Shown here: positions 1-5,532 of the stretch, piece by piece
How the letters are laid out: each line of letters begins with the position of its first letter
How positions within the stretch are numbered: the first letter of the stretch is position 1
NCBI GenBank assembly: GCA_035527455.1
Contig: DATLAN010000122.1
Coordinates: 1 to 5,758 of the forward strand
Length of the DNA: 5,758 bases
From: DATLAN01 sp035527455
GTDB lineage: Bacteria > Planctomycetota > Planctomycetia > Pirellulales > Thermoguttaceae
Direction of reading: 5' to 3'
The notes under the pieces: generated by a model
What the model was told of the DNA's origin: nothing
The model's input: only the letters and a program-made list of their open reading frames with translations
The model's database searches: none
Position numbers and translations under genes: made by a program

Positions 1-427
1 CGTCGAAGTCCACCAACTGGGGCGTGAAGGCGGTGCGGCAGCAGATCGTCACGCCGGCGATTCGGCCGCCCGCGGTGAACCACTCGAAGCCGTCGAACTC
101 AGGCCGGGCGTTGGTGCCCGTGTTGCGGAAGACGCGGAGCCGCCCCAGGCCTTTTTGGCCGATCAACAGATCGTTCTTGCCGTCTTCGTCGAAGTCGCCC
201 ACGCAGGGCGCCGCGAATCCCTCGACGACGATCGGCTTTCCGCCGGCGGTGATTCGCACGGGCGGTGCCAGATCCGCGGCCCGTTGGGGTGTCGGTGCTT
301 CGCCGGCTTCTTCTGCCGCGAGTCCCCAGCCGATCGGCGCGGACCACTGCAAGAGAACAACGGCGGCGAACAGCATGCCCCCGTACGAAAGTCCCACAAA
401 CCACGCAGCGATTCGTTTCCCGAACAT
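1..427 (-). CDS. Exported FG-GAP/VCBS-repeat protein, N-terminal part (cut by left window edge)
   Basis: The first 142 residues are visible; the gene continues past position 1. The N-terminus has a basic start (MFGKR), a hydrophobic stretch at about residues 7-28, and a likely signal-peptidase site near GLAA at 35-38, so the protein should be exported. At residues 76-90 is a typical FG-GAP/VCBS blade motif, VGDFDEDGKNDLLIG. The aspartates D78, D80, D82 and D86 match a DxDxDGxxD calcium-binding loop. The VFRNTG at 99-104 is the usual strand after such a loop. A second repeat seems to begin at PQLVDFD (136-142), where the window ends. The family folds as beta-propellers, usually on the cell surface or in the periplasm, and is abundant in Planctomycetota. 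The ATG at 427 was chosen for its strong Shine-Dalgarno and the signal peptide directly after it. The frame stays open upstream but lacks an ATG or GTG start. Specific function is unknown. Confidence 0.8.
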   Translation of the reverse strand, partial: MFGKRIAAWFVGLSYGGMLFAAVVLLQWSAPIGWGLAAEEAGEAPTPQRAADLAPPVRITAGGKPIVVEGFAAPCVGDFDEDGKNDLLIGQKGLGRLRVFRNTGTNARPEFDGFEWFTAGGRIAGVTICCRTAFTPQLVDFD

Positions 428-436
428 GGTTCCGGA

Positions 437-442
437 CCTCCT
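437..442 (-). promoter_or_regulatory. Shine-Dalgarno AGGAGG for the FG-GAP gene
   Basis: Read on the minus strand, AGGAGG lies 9 bases before the ATG at 427. It decides that start over an N-terminal extension, since the frame is open further upstream. Confidence 0.7.
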
Positions 443-656
443 CGGCGCGGTTTTCGTTTCGTCGACGATTTCTCGCAACCGTGCGAGTTCCTCGCGCGAC
501 AGCCGTTCGTTACCCGGCGGATACGCCGCCGGTCCCGCGGCCGGGCCTTCGCAAGAGCGTTTGGACAGCCCTGACCACTGGCCTCGGCAAAAATCGTTGC
601 CGCTTCCTCGAGCGCGTGACGAAGGGGCGTCTGGAACTCTTGATCGCAGATGGTTT

Positions 657-989
657 CTACCACCGACCTCGACGCCCACCCCCTCCGCCGCCGCCGCCGC
701 CACCACCGCCACCGCCGCCGCCGCCGCTTCGGCGAGGGCGATCCGACTTTGGGCGAGCTTCATTCACGGTAACCCGGCGGCCGGCGATCTCGGCAAGGTT
801 GACGTTCTCGATCGCCTCTTGAGCCTGGGCGGCATCGGGCATTTCGACGAACGCGAAACCACGAGAACGCCCGGTTTCTCGATCCTGGATGACGTTGACG
901 GACGTCACCTCTCCGTACGCGGCAAATGCCTCTCGAAGATCGTCTTCCGTGGCATTGAACGCCAGATTGCCCACGTAAATGTTAGTCAT
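657..989 (-). CDS. Single-RRM RNA-binding protein with a polyglycine C-terminal tail
   Basis: A 110-residue protein with one RNA recognition motif covering about residues 2-79. RNP2 is IYVGNL at 4-9 and RNP1 is RGFAFVEM at 43-50, with the aromatic positions Y5, F45 and F47 expected to stack on RNA bases. The tail after residue 80 is basic, then has 17 consecutive glycines (89-105) and ends RRGRW. This resembles the glycine-rich RNA-binding proteins of cyanobacteria, Planctomycetota and plants. Some of those are cold-induced and are thought to act as RNA chaperones; that role here is inference. The ATG at 989 was chosen because AAAGGTGA stands just upstream. A TTG codon directly before it would add only one residue. 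It is a separate unit from the divergent hydrogenase operon and the two share no evident function. Confidence 0.92.
   Translation of the reverse strand: MTNIYVGNLAFNATEDDLREAFAAYGEVTSVNVIQDRETGRSRGFAFVEMPDAAQAQEAIENVNLAEIAGRRVTVNEARPKSDRPRRSGGGGGGGGGGGGGGGGGRRGRW
675..725 (-). repeat. GGN triplet tract coding for 17 glycines
   Basis: Seventeen consecutive glycine codons, mostly GGC with several GGT and one or two GGG, lie inside the RRM gene. On the plus strand this reads as a near-pure CCG/CCA triplet array. Such a tract can change length by replication slippage in whole codons without breaking the frame. Confidence 0.9.
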
Positions 990-1104
990 CAATCACCTTT
1001 CCACAAATGCATGTACGAACCATCGAACCGGGGGTCTTCGGACACGAGTGCGGAAAGGAAGGATCCTTGAACCAGCAGTGCCTGAGACTTCCCCCAAAGG
1101 TTGA

Positions 1105-1133
1105 ATTCTCGGCCTTCACCGATCCGCGGTCAA
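1105..1133 (-). promoter_or_regulatory. Candidate sigma-70-type promoter for the RRM gene
   Basis: On the minus strand TTGACC (plus positions 1133 to 1128) is followed after exactly 17 bases by GAGAAT (1110 to 1105). These match the -35 and -10 consensus at 5 and 4 of 6 positions. Transcription would start near 1098, leaving a leader of about 110 bases before the ATG at 989. Long leaders are common in cold-regulated RNA-binding protein genes. The call rests on sequence match alone. Confidence 0.35.
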
Positions 1134-1298
1134 TGGGTTTTCGTGAGAAAGCGTCTGATTTCCGATTTGACCACCCTAAAGCTTTCCTGCCCAGACAACC
1201 GCTGCCACCGGCCCACATGCAGTTAGCCCGGTCCCTTTGCGGCGCCCAATCCCCCTACTCCATTGCCGGCAGGCACGCCTCAGGAGGGGTGGCTGGAG

Positions 1299-1391
1299 AT
1301 GTTTCATGGGGGCTTTGCTGATCGCCGTCCCGGCACTAGACTAGAATTATTCGGGTCTGAGAAGTCAACCGTGTCGAATAGAGGGTCTTGA
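1299..1391 (+). CDS. Possible 30-codon leader ORF upstream of the hydrogenase operon
   Basis: An ATG at 1299 opens a frame of 30 codons beginning MFHGGFADRR and ending in TGA at 1389-1391. An AGGAGGGG stretch (1282-1289) lies 9 bases before the ATG. The stop overlaps the first base of the operon's own Shine-Dalgarno and is 12 bases before the hydB ATG, so translation here could affect hydB initiation. The peptide matches no family I know and has no run of regulatory codons as in classical attenuators. It may be chance: GGAG-rich sequence is common here, and if transcription starts at the TAGAAT candidate near 1342 the frame would not be fully transcribed. Confidence 0.2.
   Translation: MFHGGFADRRPGTRLELFGSEKSTVSNRGS
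1315..1347 (+). promoter_or_regulatory. Weak candidate promoter for the hydrogenase operon
   Basis: TTGCTG at 1315-1320 is followed 16 bases later by TAGACT (1337-1342). An overlapping TAGAAT at 1342-1347 is a better -10 match, but its spacing to TTGCTG is too long. This is the only A/T-richer stretch just upstream of hydB. No clear operator for a redox or H2 regulator is visible. Confidence 0.25.
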
Positions 1392-1396
1392 GGAGG
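1391..1396 (+). promoter_or_regulatory. Shine-Dalgarno AGGAGG for hydB
   Basis: AGGAGG ends 7 bases before the ATG at 1404. This fixes that start in preference to the in-frame GTG at 1398, which lies only 1 base after the motif. Confidence 0.85.
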
Positions 1397-1403
1397 TGTG
1401 CCC

Positions 1404-2444
1404 ATGTTGTTCAAGATTTTGGGCAAACAGAACTTTCGCTCGTTGGTCGAGATTATCCTGCAATCCAACGAGATCATCGCCCCGAAGAAGATTGCCACCA
1501 ACGCCTCCGGCGAGCCGATCCACCAGTTCCTCCCGATCGGTTCTTTCGAGGAGATGGACCTGGACTATCGGACTACCGAGTTTTCGGCGAAGACCTACTT
1601 CCTGCCCTATCGCGAGACTCTATGTACCTTCCAATTCGCGGACGCCGATTGGGAGCAGGAAATCTCCTATCGCATCCAGCCCCGGGCGATCATCGGGCTG
1701 CGCGCCCATGACATCAACGCCCTGGTGAAGCTCGATATGGTGTTCACTCGCAGCCGATTCCCCTCGCCTTATTACATTTCCCGTCGCAAGAACACCTTCG
1801 TTGTCGGGCTGGATCACACCCCCCTGCCGGATGAATTCAGCCAGTCCATGGGAACGGACATCGTCACCCACGGATTCGATCTCTTCTTGACCGACCTCGG
1901 TGACCGGTACTTCGTGGCGATCGCGTCGGACCGTGGCTTCAACCTGCTGAATCGGGTGGAGGTCCGAGAAGTCGAAGATGAAGATACCAACGCGTACAAG
2001 GAAGTCCGCAGGCGGATCCTGGAAGGTTTCAAGACTCGCATCGACGTGCACAACCTGCCCAACCTCCTCGATCTGGAGTTTACGTCTCAAGTATGGAGCA
2101 AGTGGGGCGAGAAGTGTCTCAGTTGCGGAAGTTGTGCCATGGTCTGCCCGACCTGCTACTGCTACGGGGTGAGCGAAGAGGTCTCGATGGATTTCCGCAC
2201 CTCGACGAAAATCAAGCAACTCTATTCGTGCAACCTGCTCGATTTTGCCGCGGTCGCCGGCGGACACAACTTTCGGCCCGACAAGGAAACGCGGCTGAAA
2301 TACCGCTACTACCACCAGCACCGCGGTTTCGTGGAGAACTACGACGAACCGAAGTGCGTCGGCTGCAACCGCTGCGGCCGGGTTTGCCTGGCCGGGATCA
2401 ACCCGGCGGCGGTGATCAAAGACCTCTATGAGGAAGATCTGTGA
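1404..2444 (+). CDS. hydB: Group 3b [NiFe] hydrogenase (sulfhydrogenase) beta subunit, 4Fe-4S protein
   Basis: A 346-residue protein of the HydB/AsrA type (anaerobic sulfite reductase subunit A-like). Residues 1-230 form the conserved N-terminal region, with GLRAHDINAL at 98-107. Two cluster motifs follow. The first is CLSCGSCAMVCPTCYC at 238-253, with C238, C241, C244 and C248 as likely ligands plus C251 and C253. The second is CVGCNRCGRVC at 318-328, with C318, C321, C324 and C328. These should hold two [4Fe-4S] clusters that carry electrons between the small subunit HydD and the flavin subunit HydG. The second motif ends in LAGINP instead of the usual CP; this is tolerated in the family but alters the surroundings of C328. 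There is no signal peptide, so the protein is cytosolic. It is first in a four-gene operon, and its TGA overlaps the next ATG by one base. AsrA itself is the main alternative, but the hydrogenase subunits downstream settle the assignment. Confidence 0.92.
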   Translation: MLFKILGKQNFRSLVEIILQSNEIIAPKKIATNASGEPIHQFLPIGSFEEMDLDYRTTEFSAKTYFLPYRETLCTFQFADADWEQEISYRIQPRAIIGLRAHDINALVKLDMVFTRSRFPSPYYISRRKNTFVVGLDHTPLPDEFSQSMGTDIVTHGFDLFLTDLGDRYFVAIASDRGFNLLNRVEVREVEDEDTNAYKEVRRRILEGFKTRIDVHNLPNLLDLEFTSQVWSKWGEKCLSCGSCAMVCPTCYCYGVSEEVSMDFRTSTKIKQLYSCNLLDFAAVAGGHNFRPDKETRLKYRYYHQHRGFVENYDEPKCVGCNRCGRVCLAGINPAAVIKDLYEEDL

Positions 2445-3352
2445 TGTGTGCGCTGATTCACGCCTACGACGTGCGGCGCGAAAGCGCGATGCTGCAACCG
2501 GTCGATTTCAACGACCGGGCGGGACTGAAGCCGGTCGCCAAGGTCTTCAAGGCGGAGATCACCAACGTCATCCGGCTGACCGAGATGGAGAAACTCTTCC
2601 ACGTGCGGATCCTCGACGACGCGGACCGCGAGCGATTCAGCTTCCTGCCGGGACAGTTCGTGATGGTCGAAGTCCCCGGTTACGGCGAAGTGCCGATCTC
2701 GATTTCCAGCTCGACGTCGAACAAGGGCTACCTCGAACTGTGCATCCGCAAGACCGGGACCGTGACCAATGCCTTGCACCGCGCCCAGCGCGGAGCGAGG
2801 GTCGGACTTCGCGGACCGTTCGGTACGCACTTCCCTCTGCAACGGATGAAAGGACAATCGATCCTGTTGATTGCCGGCGGACTCGGATTGGCGCCGCTTC
2901 GAGCACCGATTTACTACGTGACGGAGAATCGGGCCGAGTTCAAGGACGTGCACATCCTCTACGGCACGAAAAGTCCCGATCAGCTCCTGTTCGACTACCA
3001 GTACGAGTCCTGGCGGCGGATCGACGACGTCAACATCCAGATCATCGTGGAGAAGCCCAATGGTTCCTGGGACGGGCCCGTGGGATTGATCACCGAACTG
3101 CTCGACGACGTCGAGGTGGACGCCAACGCGACCTACGCCATCGTGTGCGGCCCTCCGGTGATGTTCAAGTTCGTCTGCGGGCGACTGAGCCAAAAGGGAA
3201 TCCCCATGGACCGGATGTTCGTCTCCCTGGAGCGCCGGATGCACTGCGGCCAGGGCAAGTGCTGCCGCTGCAACGTCGGGGCCACCTACACGTGCACCGA
3301 CGGTCCGGTCTTCGACTATTGGTCCGTGATCAACCTCAAAGAGGCCATTTAG
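2444..3352 (+). CDS. hydG: Group 3b [NiFe] hydrogenase (sulfhydrogenase) gamma subunit, FAD/NAD(P)H oxidoreductase
   Basis: A 302-residue protein of the ferredoxin-NADP reductase superfamily, similar to HydG, AsrB and dihydroorotate dehydrogenase electron-transfer subunits. Residues 30-130 form the FAD domain, with FLPGQFVMVEVPG at 67-79, PISISSS at 84-90 and GPFG at 124-127. Residues 138-262 form the NAD(P) domain, with AGGLGLAPLR at 144-153 and CGPPVM at 235-240. At the C-terminus C268, C273, C276 and C284 have the C-x4-C-x2-C-x7-C spacing of a [2Fe-2S] site, followed by DGPVF. The subunit should exchange electrons between NAD(P)H and the HydB clusters; whether NADH or NADPH is preferred cannot be read here. 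One oddity is C274, directly after C273 where glycine is usual. ATG 2444 was chosen over GTG 2441 because AGGAAG (2431-2436) sits 7 bases upstream. M16 is a possible but poorer start. Translation is probably coupled to hydB through TGATG. Confidence 0.92.
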   Translation: MCALIHAYDVRRESAMLQPVDFNDRAGLKPVAKVFKAEITNVIRLTEMEKLFHVRILDDADRERFSFLPGQFVMVEVPGYGEVPISISSSTSNKGYLELCIRKTGTVTNALHRAQRGARVGLRGPFGTHFPLQRMKGQSILLIAGGLGLAPLRAPIYYVTENRAEFKDVHILYGTKSPDQLLFDYQYESWRRIDDVNIQIIVEKPNGSWDGPVGLITELLDDVEVDANATYAIVCGPPVMFKFVCGRLSQKGIPMDRMFVSLERRMHCGQGKCCRCNVGATYTCTDGPVFDYWSVINLKEAI

Positions 3353-3361
3353 AGGGGCGCG

Positions 3362-4114
3362 ATGCAACATCTGAACATCGACAAGAAGGTTCCCAAGATC
3401 GGCGTCTTCGACTTCACCGGGTGCGAAGGCTGCGAACTGCAACTGGCCAACAAGGAAGAGACCCTCGGCGCCTTTCTCGGCGCCGTGGAAATCGTCCGTT
3501 TTCGCGAGGTTTCCTCCGACGAGGGCGATGACTACGACGTGGCCCTGGTCGACGGCGCCATCACCCGCCAGGACGAAGTCGAGCGGCTCGAAGCCATTCG
3601 GGAAAGGGCGAAGCTGCTGGTGGCCATGGGCAGTTGCGCGTGCTTCGGCGGAGTCAACAAGTTGAAGAACGCGTGCGACCTGGACGAAGCCAACCGGGAA
3701 GTCTACGGCGACTGCCCCAAGGAGACGATGCCCACCAGAGCGGTCACGGAGGTCGTTGCGGTCGACCTGCAGGTGCCCGGCTGTCCGGTGACCAAGGACG
3801 AGATCGAACGCGTCGTGCAGCACCTGGTGTGGGATCTTCCGCTTCCGAAGTACGACTATCCGGTTTGTCTGCAGTGCAAGCAGCGCTACACGGTTTGCCG
3901 GTTCGACTTGGGCGAGCTTTGCCTGGGGCCGATCACCCGCGCCGGCTGCAACGCCCCGTGTCCGGCCGGCGGCATGGGTTGTTGGGGCTGTCGGGGGCCG
4001 GCCGAGATTCCCAACTATCGAGAGTTCTTCGCACTGGCCGCCGAAAAGGGGTTCTCCGAGCAAGAGATCCGCGATCGACTCGAATTCTTCGGCGGTTTCG
4101 AGGGTGTGCTATGA
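3362..4114 (+). CDS. hydD: Group 3b [NiFe] hydrogenase (sulfhydrogenase) delta (small) subunit
   Basis: A 250-residue small subunit of the NADH:quinone oxidoreductase 20 kDa/[NiFe] hydrogenase family. The proximal [4Fe-4S] cluster, next to the NiFe site, should be held by C21 and C24 (TGCEGCELQL), C92 (MGSCACFGG) and C141 (VPGCPVTKDE). The C-terminal part has C169, C172, C179, C187, C196, C200, C207 and C210 in the patterns CLQCKQRYTVC and AGCNAPCPAGGMGCWGCRGP. This provides eight ligands for two more [4Fe-4S] clusters, as in cytosolic group 3 enzymes. There is no twin-arginine signal, which separates it from periplasmic group 1 small subunits. The ATG at 3362 follows AGAGGGG at 3351-3357, and the gap to hydG is 9 bases. 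The stop overlaps the hydA start as ATGA. All cluster cysteines appear present, so the electron path looks intact. Confidence 0.93.
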   Translation: MQHLNIDKKVPKIGVFDFTGCEGCELQLANKEETLGAFLGAVEIVRFREVSSDEGDDYDVALVDGAITRQDEVERLEAIRERAKLLVAMGSCACFGGVNKLKNACDLDEANREVYGDCPKETMPTRAVTEVVAVDLQVPGCPVTKDEIERVVQHLVWDLPLPKYDYPVCLQCKQRYTVCRFDLGELCLGPITRAGCNAPCPAGGMGCWGCRGPAEIPNYREFFALAAEKGFSEQEIRDRLEFFGGFEGVL

Positions 4115-5406
4115 CTACCTCCCCACAGAGAAAAAAGATCAATCTCAACGTGGACGTCCATCACCTTACCCGCGTGGAGGGTCATGGAAACATCAAGGTC
4201 CGCGTCATCGACGGCCAATTGACCGAAGCCCGCTGGGAGGTGGTCGAAACGCCCCGGTTCTTCGAGGTGATGCTCAAGGGCAAACACTATACGGCGGCCG
4301 GAATCCTCACGGCAAGGATCTGCGGAATCTGCTCGATCGGCCATTGTCTGGCCAGCGTGCGGGCCACCGAAAACGCCTTCGGGGTAACCGTCCCCGACGC
4401 TGCCGCGAAGCTGCGCCTGCTGGCCAAACACGGCGAGACGCTCCAGAGCCACGTGCTGCACCTGTTCTTCCTCGCCGCCCCGGACTTTTTCGGGCTGCCC
4501 AGCGCGATCCCTTTGCAGGAGCTTCGGCCGGACGTGTTCGCTTTGGCGGCGCACCTGAAGGGCCTGGGAAACCGCATCTGCGACGTGGTCGCCGGACGCA
4601 CCACGCATCCCGTTTCGATTCAGGTAGGCGGCATGGCCAGGATGCCGGACAAGCCCGTTCTGCAGGAGTTGAAATCGCAGCTCGAACGCTCGACCGAAGA
4701 TCTCGGCGCGGCCGTGGAACTGTTCTCCACCCTGGAAATCCCCGATTTCTCGCGCGAGACGGAATTCGTGTCGCTCAAGGGCGAACGAGACTACGCCTTC
4801 ATCGGCGGTCGCCTGCTCTCGACCGAGGGTGTCGAACGGGCCGAGAGCGACTACCGGGCCATGACCAACGAGTACGTGACCGAGGACAACACCTCGAAGT
4901 GGTGCAAGCTCTCGCGCGACTCGTTCGCCGTCGGGGCCCTGGCGCGGCTGAACAACAACTATCACCGGCTGCACCCCAAGGCCCGGGCGGCAGCCGTCCG
5001 GTTCGACCTGGCGCCGGTGTGCCACAATCCGTTCATGCACAACGTCGCCCAGTTGGTCGAGTGCGTTCACGTCGTCTACGACTCGATGAGGATCATCGAC
5101 GAACTGCTCGCCGCGACGGGTGCCCCGACCATGGTCCCCGTCACGCCGCGCGCAGGCCGGGGCGTCGGCGCCGTCGAGGTCCCGCGCGGAATCCTCTACC
5201 ACGAGTACGAATACGGCGACGACGGCCGAATCGTCCGGGCCAACTGCATCATCCCCACCACCCAGAACAACGCCAACATCCACCTCGATCTTCGGGCACT
5301 GGTCCGGCGGTTCGCCGTCGACGGCATGACCGACAAGAAGCTCGAGCTCCTCTGCTCCATGCTCGTGCGGGCCTACGACCCGTGCATCTCCTGCTCGGTG
5401 CATTAG
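4111..5406 (+). CDS. hydA: Group 3b [NiFe] hydrogenase (sulfhydrogenase) alpha (large, catalytic) subunit
   Basis: A 431-residue catalytic subunit carrying the NiFe(CN)2CO centre for H2 cleavage and formation. The L1 motif is RICGICSIGH at 69-78 (ligands C71, C74). The L2 motif is DPCISCSVH at 423-431 (ligands C425, C428). TRVEGHGNIKV at 20-30 includes E23, the glutamate implicated in proton transfer in this family. Other family landmarks are THPVSIQVGGM at 165-175 and VEVPRGILYHEYEYGD at 355-370. The frame is open far upstream, but ATG 4111 was chosen: it gives the normal family N-terminus, overlaps the hydD stop as ATGA, and has GAGGGTG just before it. The protein ends at H431, exactly where a maturation protease normally cuts, so there is no C-terminal extension. 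In related group 3b enzymes such as that of Pyrococcus furiosus a short extension follows this His (from memory VVRL). Active-site ligands look complete, so an active enzyme is expected if maturation works without proteolysis. Confidence 0.94.
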   Translation: MTTSPQRKKINLNVDVHHLTRVEGHGNIKVRVIDGQLTEARWEVVETPRFFEVMLKGKHYTAAGILTARICGICSIGHCLASVRATENAFGVTVPDAAAKLRLLAKHGETLQSHVLHLFFLAAPDFFGLPSAIPLQELRPDVFALAAHLKGLGNRICDVVAGRTTHPVSIQVGGMARMPDKPVLQELKSQLERSTEDLGAAVELFSTLEIPDFSRETEFVSLKGERDYAFIGGRLLSTEGVERAESDYRAMTNEYVTEDNTSKWCKLSRDSFAVGALARLNNNYHRLHPKARAAAVRFDLAPVCHNPFMHNVAQLVECVHVVYDSMRIIDELLAATGAPTMVPVTPRAGRGVGAVEVPRGILYHEYEYGDDGRIVRANCIIPTTQNNANIHLDLRALVRRFAVDGMTDKKLELLCSMLVRAYDPCISCSVH

Positions 5407-5469
5407 CCAAGGCAGCAACCCAACCGCTGGCACGGCCGCCATTCCAACAACGTTTCCACTGGCTGACAA

Positions 5470-5527
5470 GCAGCCGGTGGCACCCGGCGTGCGGGCCGCG
5501 AAGCCGGCCGCTGCATTTGTCTTGTTG
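5470..5527 (+). terminator. GC-rich hairpin region with T-rich tail, probable operon terminator
   Basis: GCAGC at 5470-5474 can pair with GCTGC at 5510-5514. Within it are two alternative small hairpins: GCCGG/CCGGC (5473-5477 with 5484-5488), and GCGG plus CCG (5491-5498) with CGG plus CCGC (5505-5511) across one bulged G. The T-rich ATTTGTCTTGTTG follows at 5515-5527 on the plus strand. It begins 64 bases after the hydA stop, in a convergent spacer. The T tract is not continuous, so strength is uncertain. Nothing comparable follows on the minus-strand side. Confidence 0.4.
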
Positions 5528-5532
5528 GGCGT

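Larger units (their letters stand above)
990..1403. other. Divergent intergenic region between the RRM gene and the hydrogenase operon
   Basis: This 414-base stretch separates two divergent transcription units. The left half should hold the RRM gene promoter and leader. The right half should hold the operon promoter. Open frames on either strand here have no recognisable motif and I treat them as chance, except for a 30-codon frame at 1299-1391 listed separately. An imperfect hairpin is possible at about 1253-1289, where CCC/CTCC can pair with GGAG/GGG across a TA bulge. I see no tRNA, insertion sequence, riboswitch or clear FNR/CRP-like dyad. Confidence 0.6.

Noticed and set aside
660..725. 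CRISPR or tandem repeat array in the triplet-rich tract
   Set aside because: It is a simple codon repeat coding for glycines, with no spacers or long direct repeats.
24..1070. Plus-strand 348-residue frame across the left part
   Set aside because: Low-complexity Ser/Ala/Pro composition running antisense to the FG-GAP and RRM genes, whose motifs are clear.
982..1218. Minus-strand 78-residue frame upstream of the RRM gene
   Set aside because: No motif or good ribosome site; it overlaps the RRM start and the likely promoter region.
1007..1321. Plus-strand 104-residue frame in the divergent intergenic region
   Set aside because: No family resemblance and no ribosome site; it runs antisense to the probable RRM leader and promoter.
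2426..4063. 545-residue open frame antisense to hydG and hydD
   Set aside because: It lies entirely opposite genes with clear motifs, has no family motif itself, and is the expected shadow of high-GC coding sequence.
3634..4110. N-terminal extension of hydA back to 3634
   Set aside because: The added residues are an out-of-frame read of hydD. The ATG at 4111 has a ribosome site, couples to the hydD stop, and gives the family's normal N-terminus.
4015..5469. 484-residue open frame antisense to hydA
   Set aside because: Same reason: an antisense shadow of a strongly conserved gene, with no recognisable motif or convincing start.
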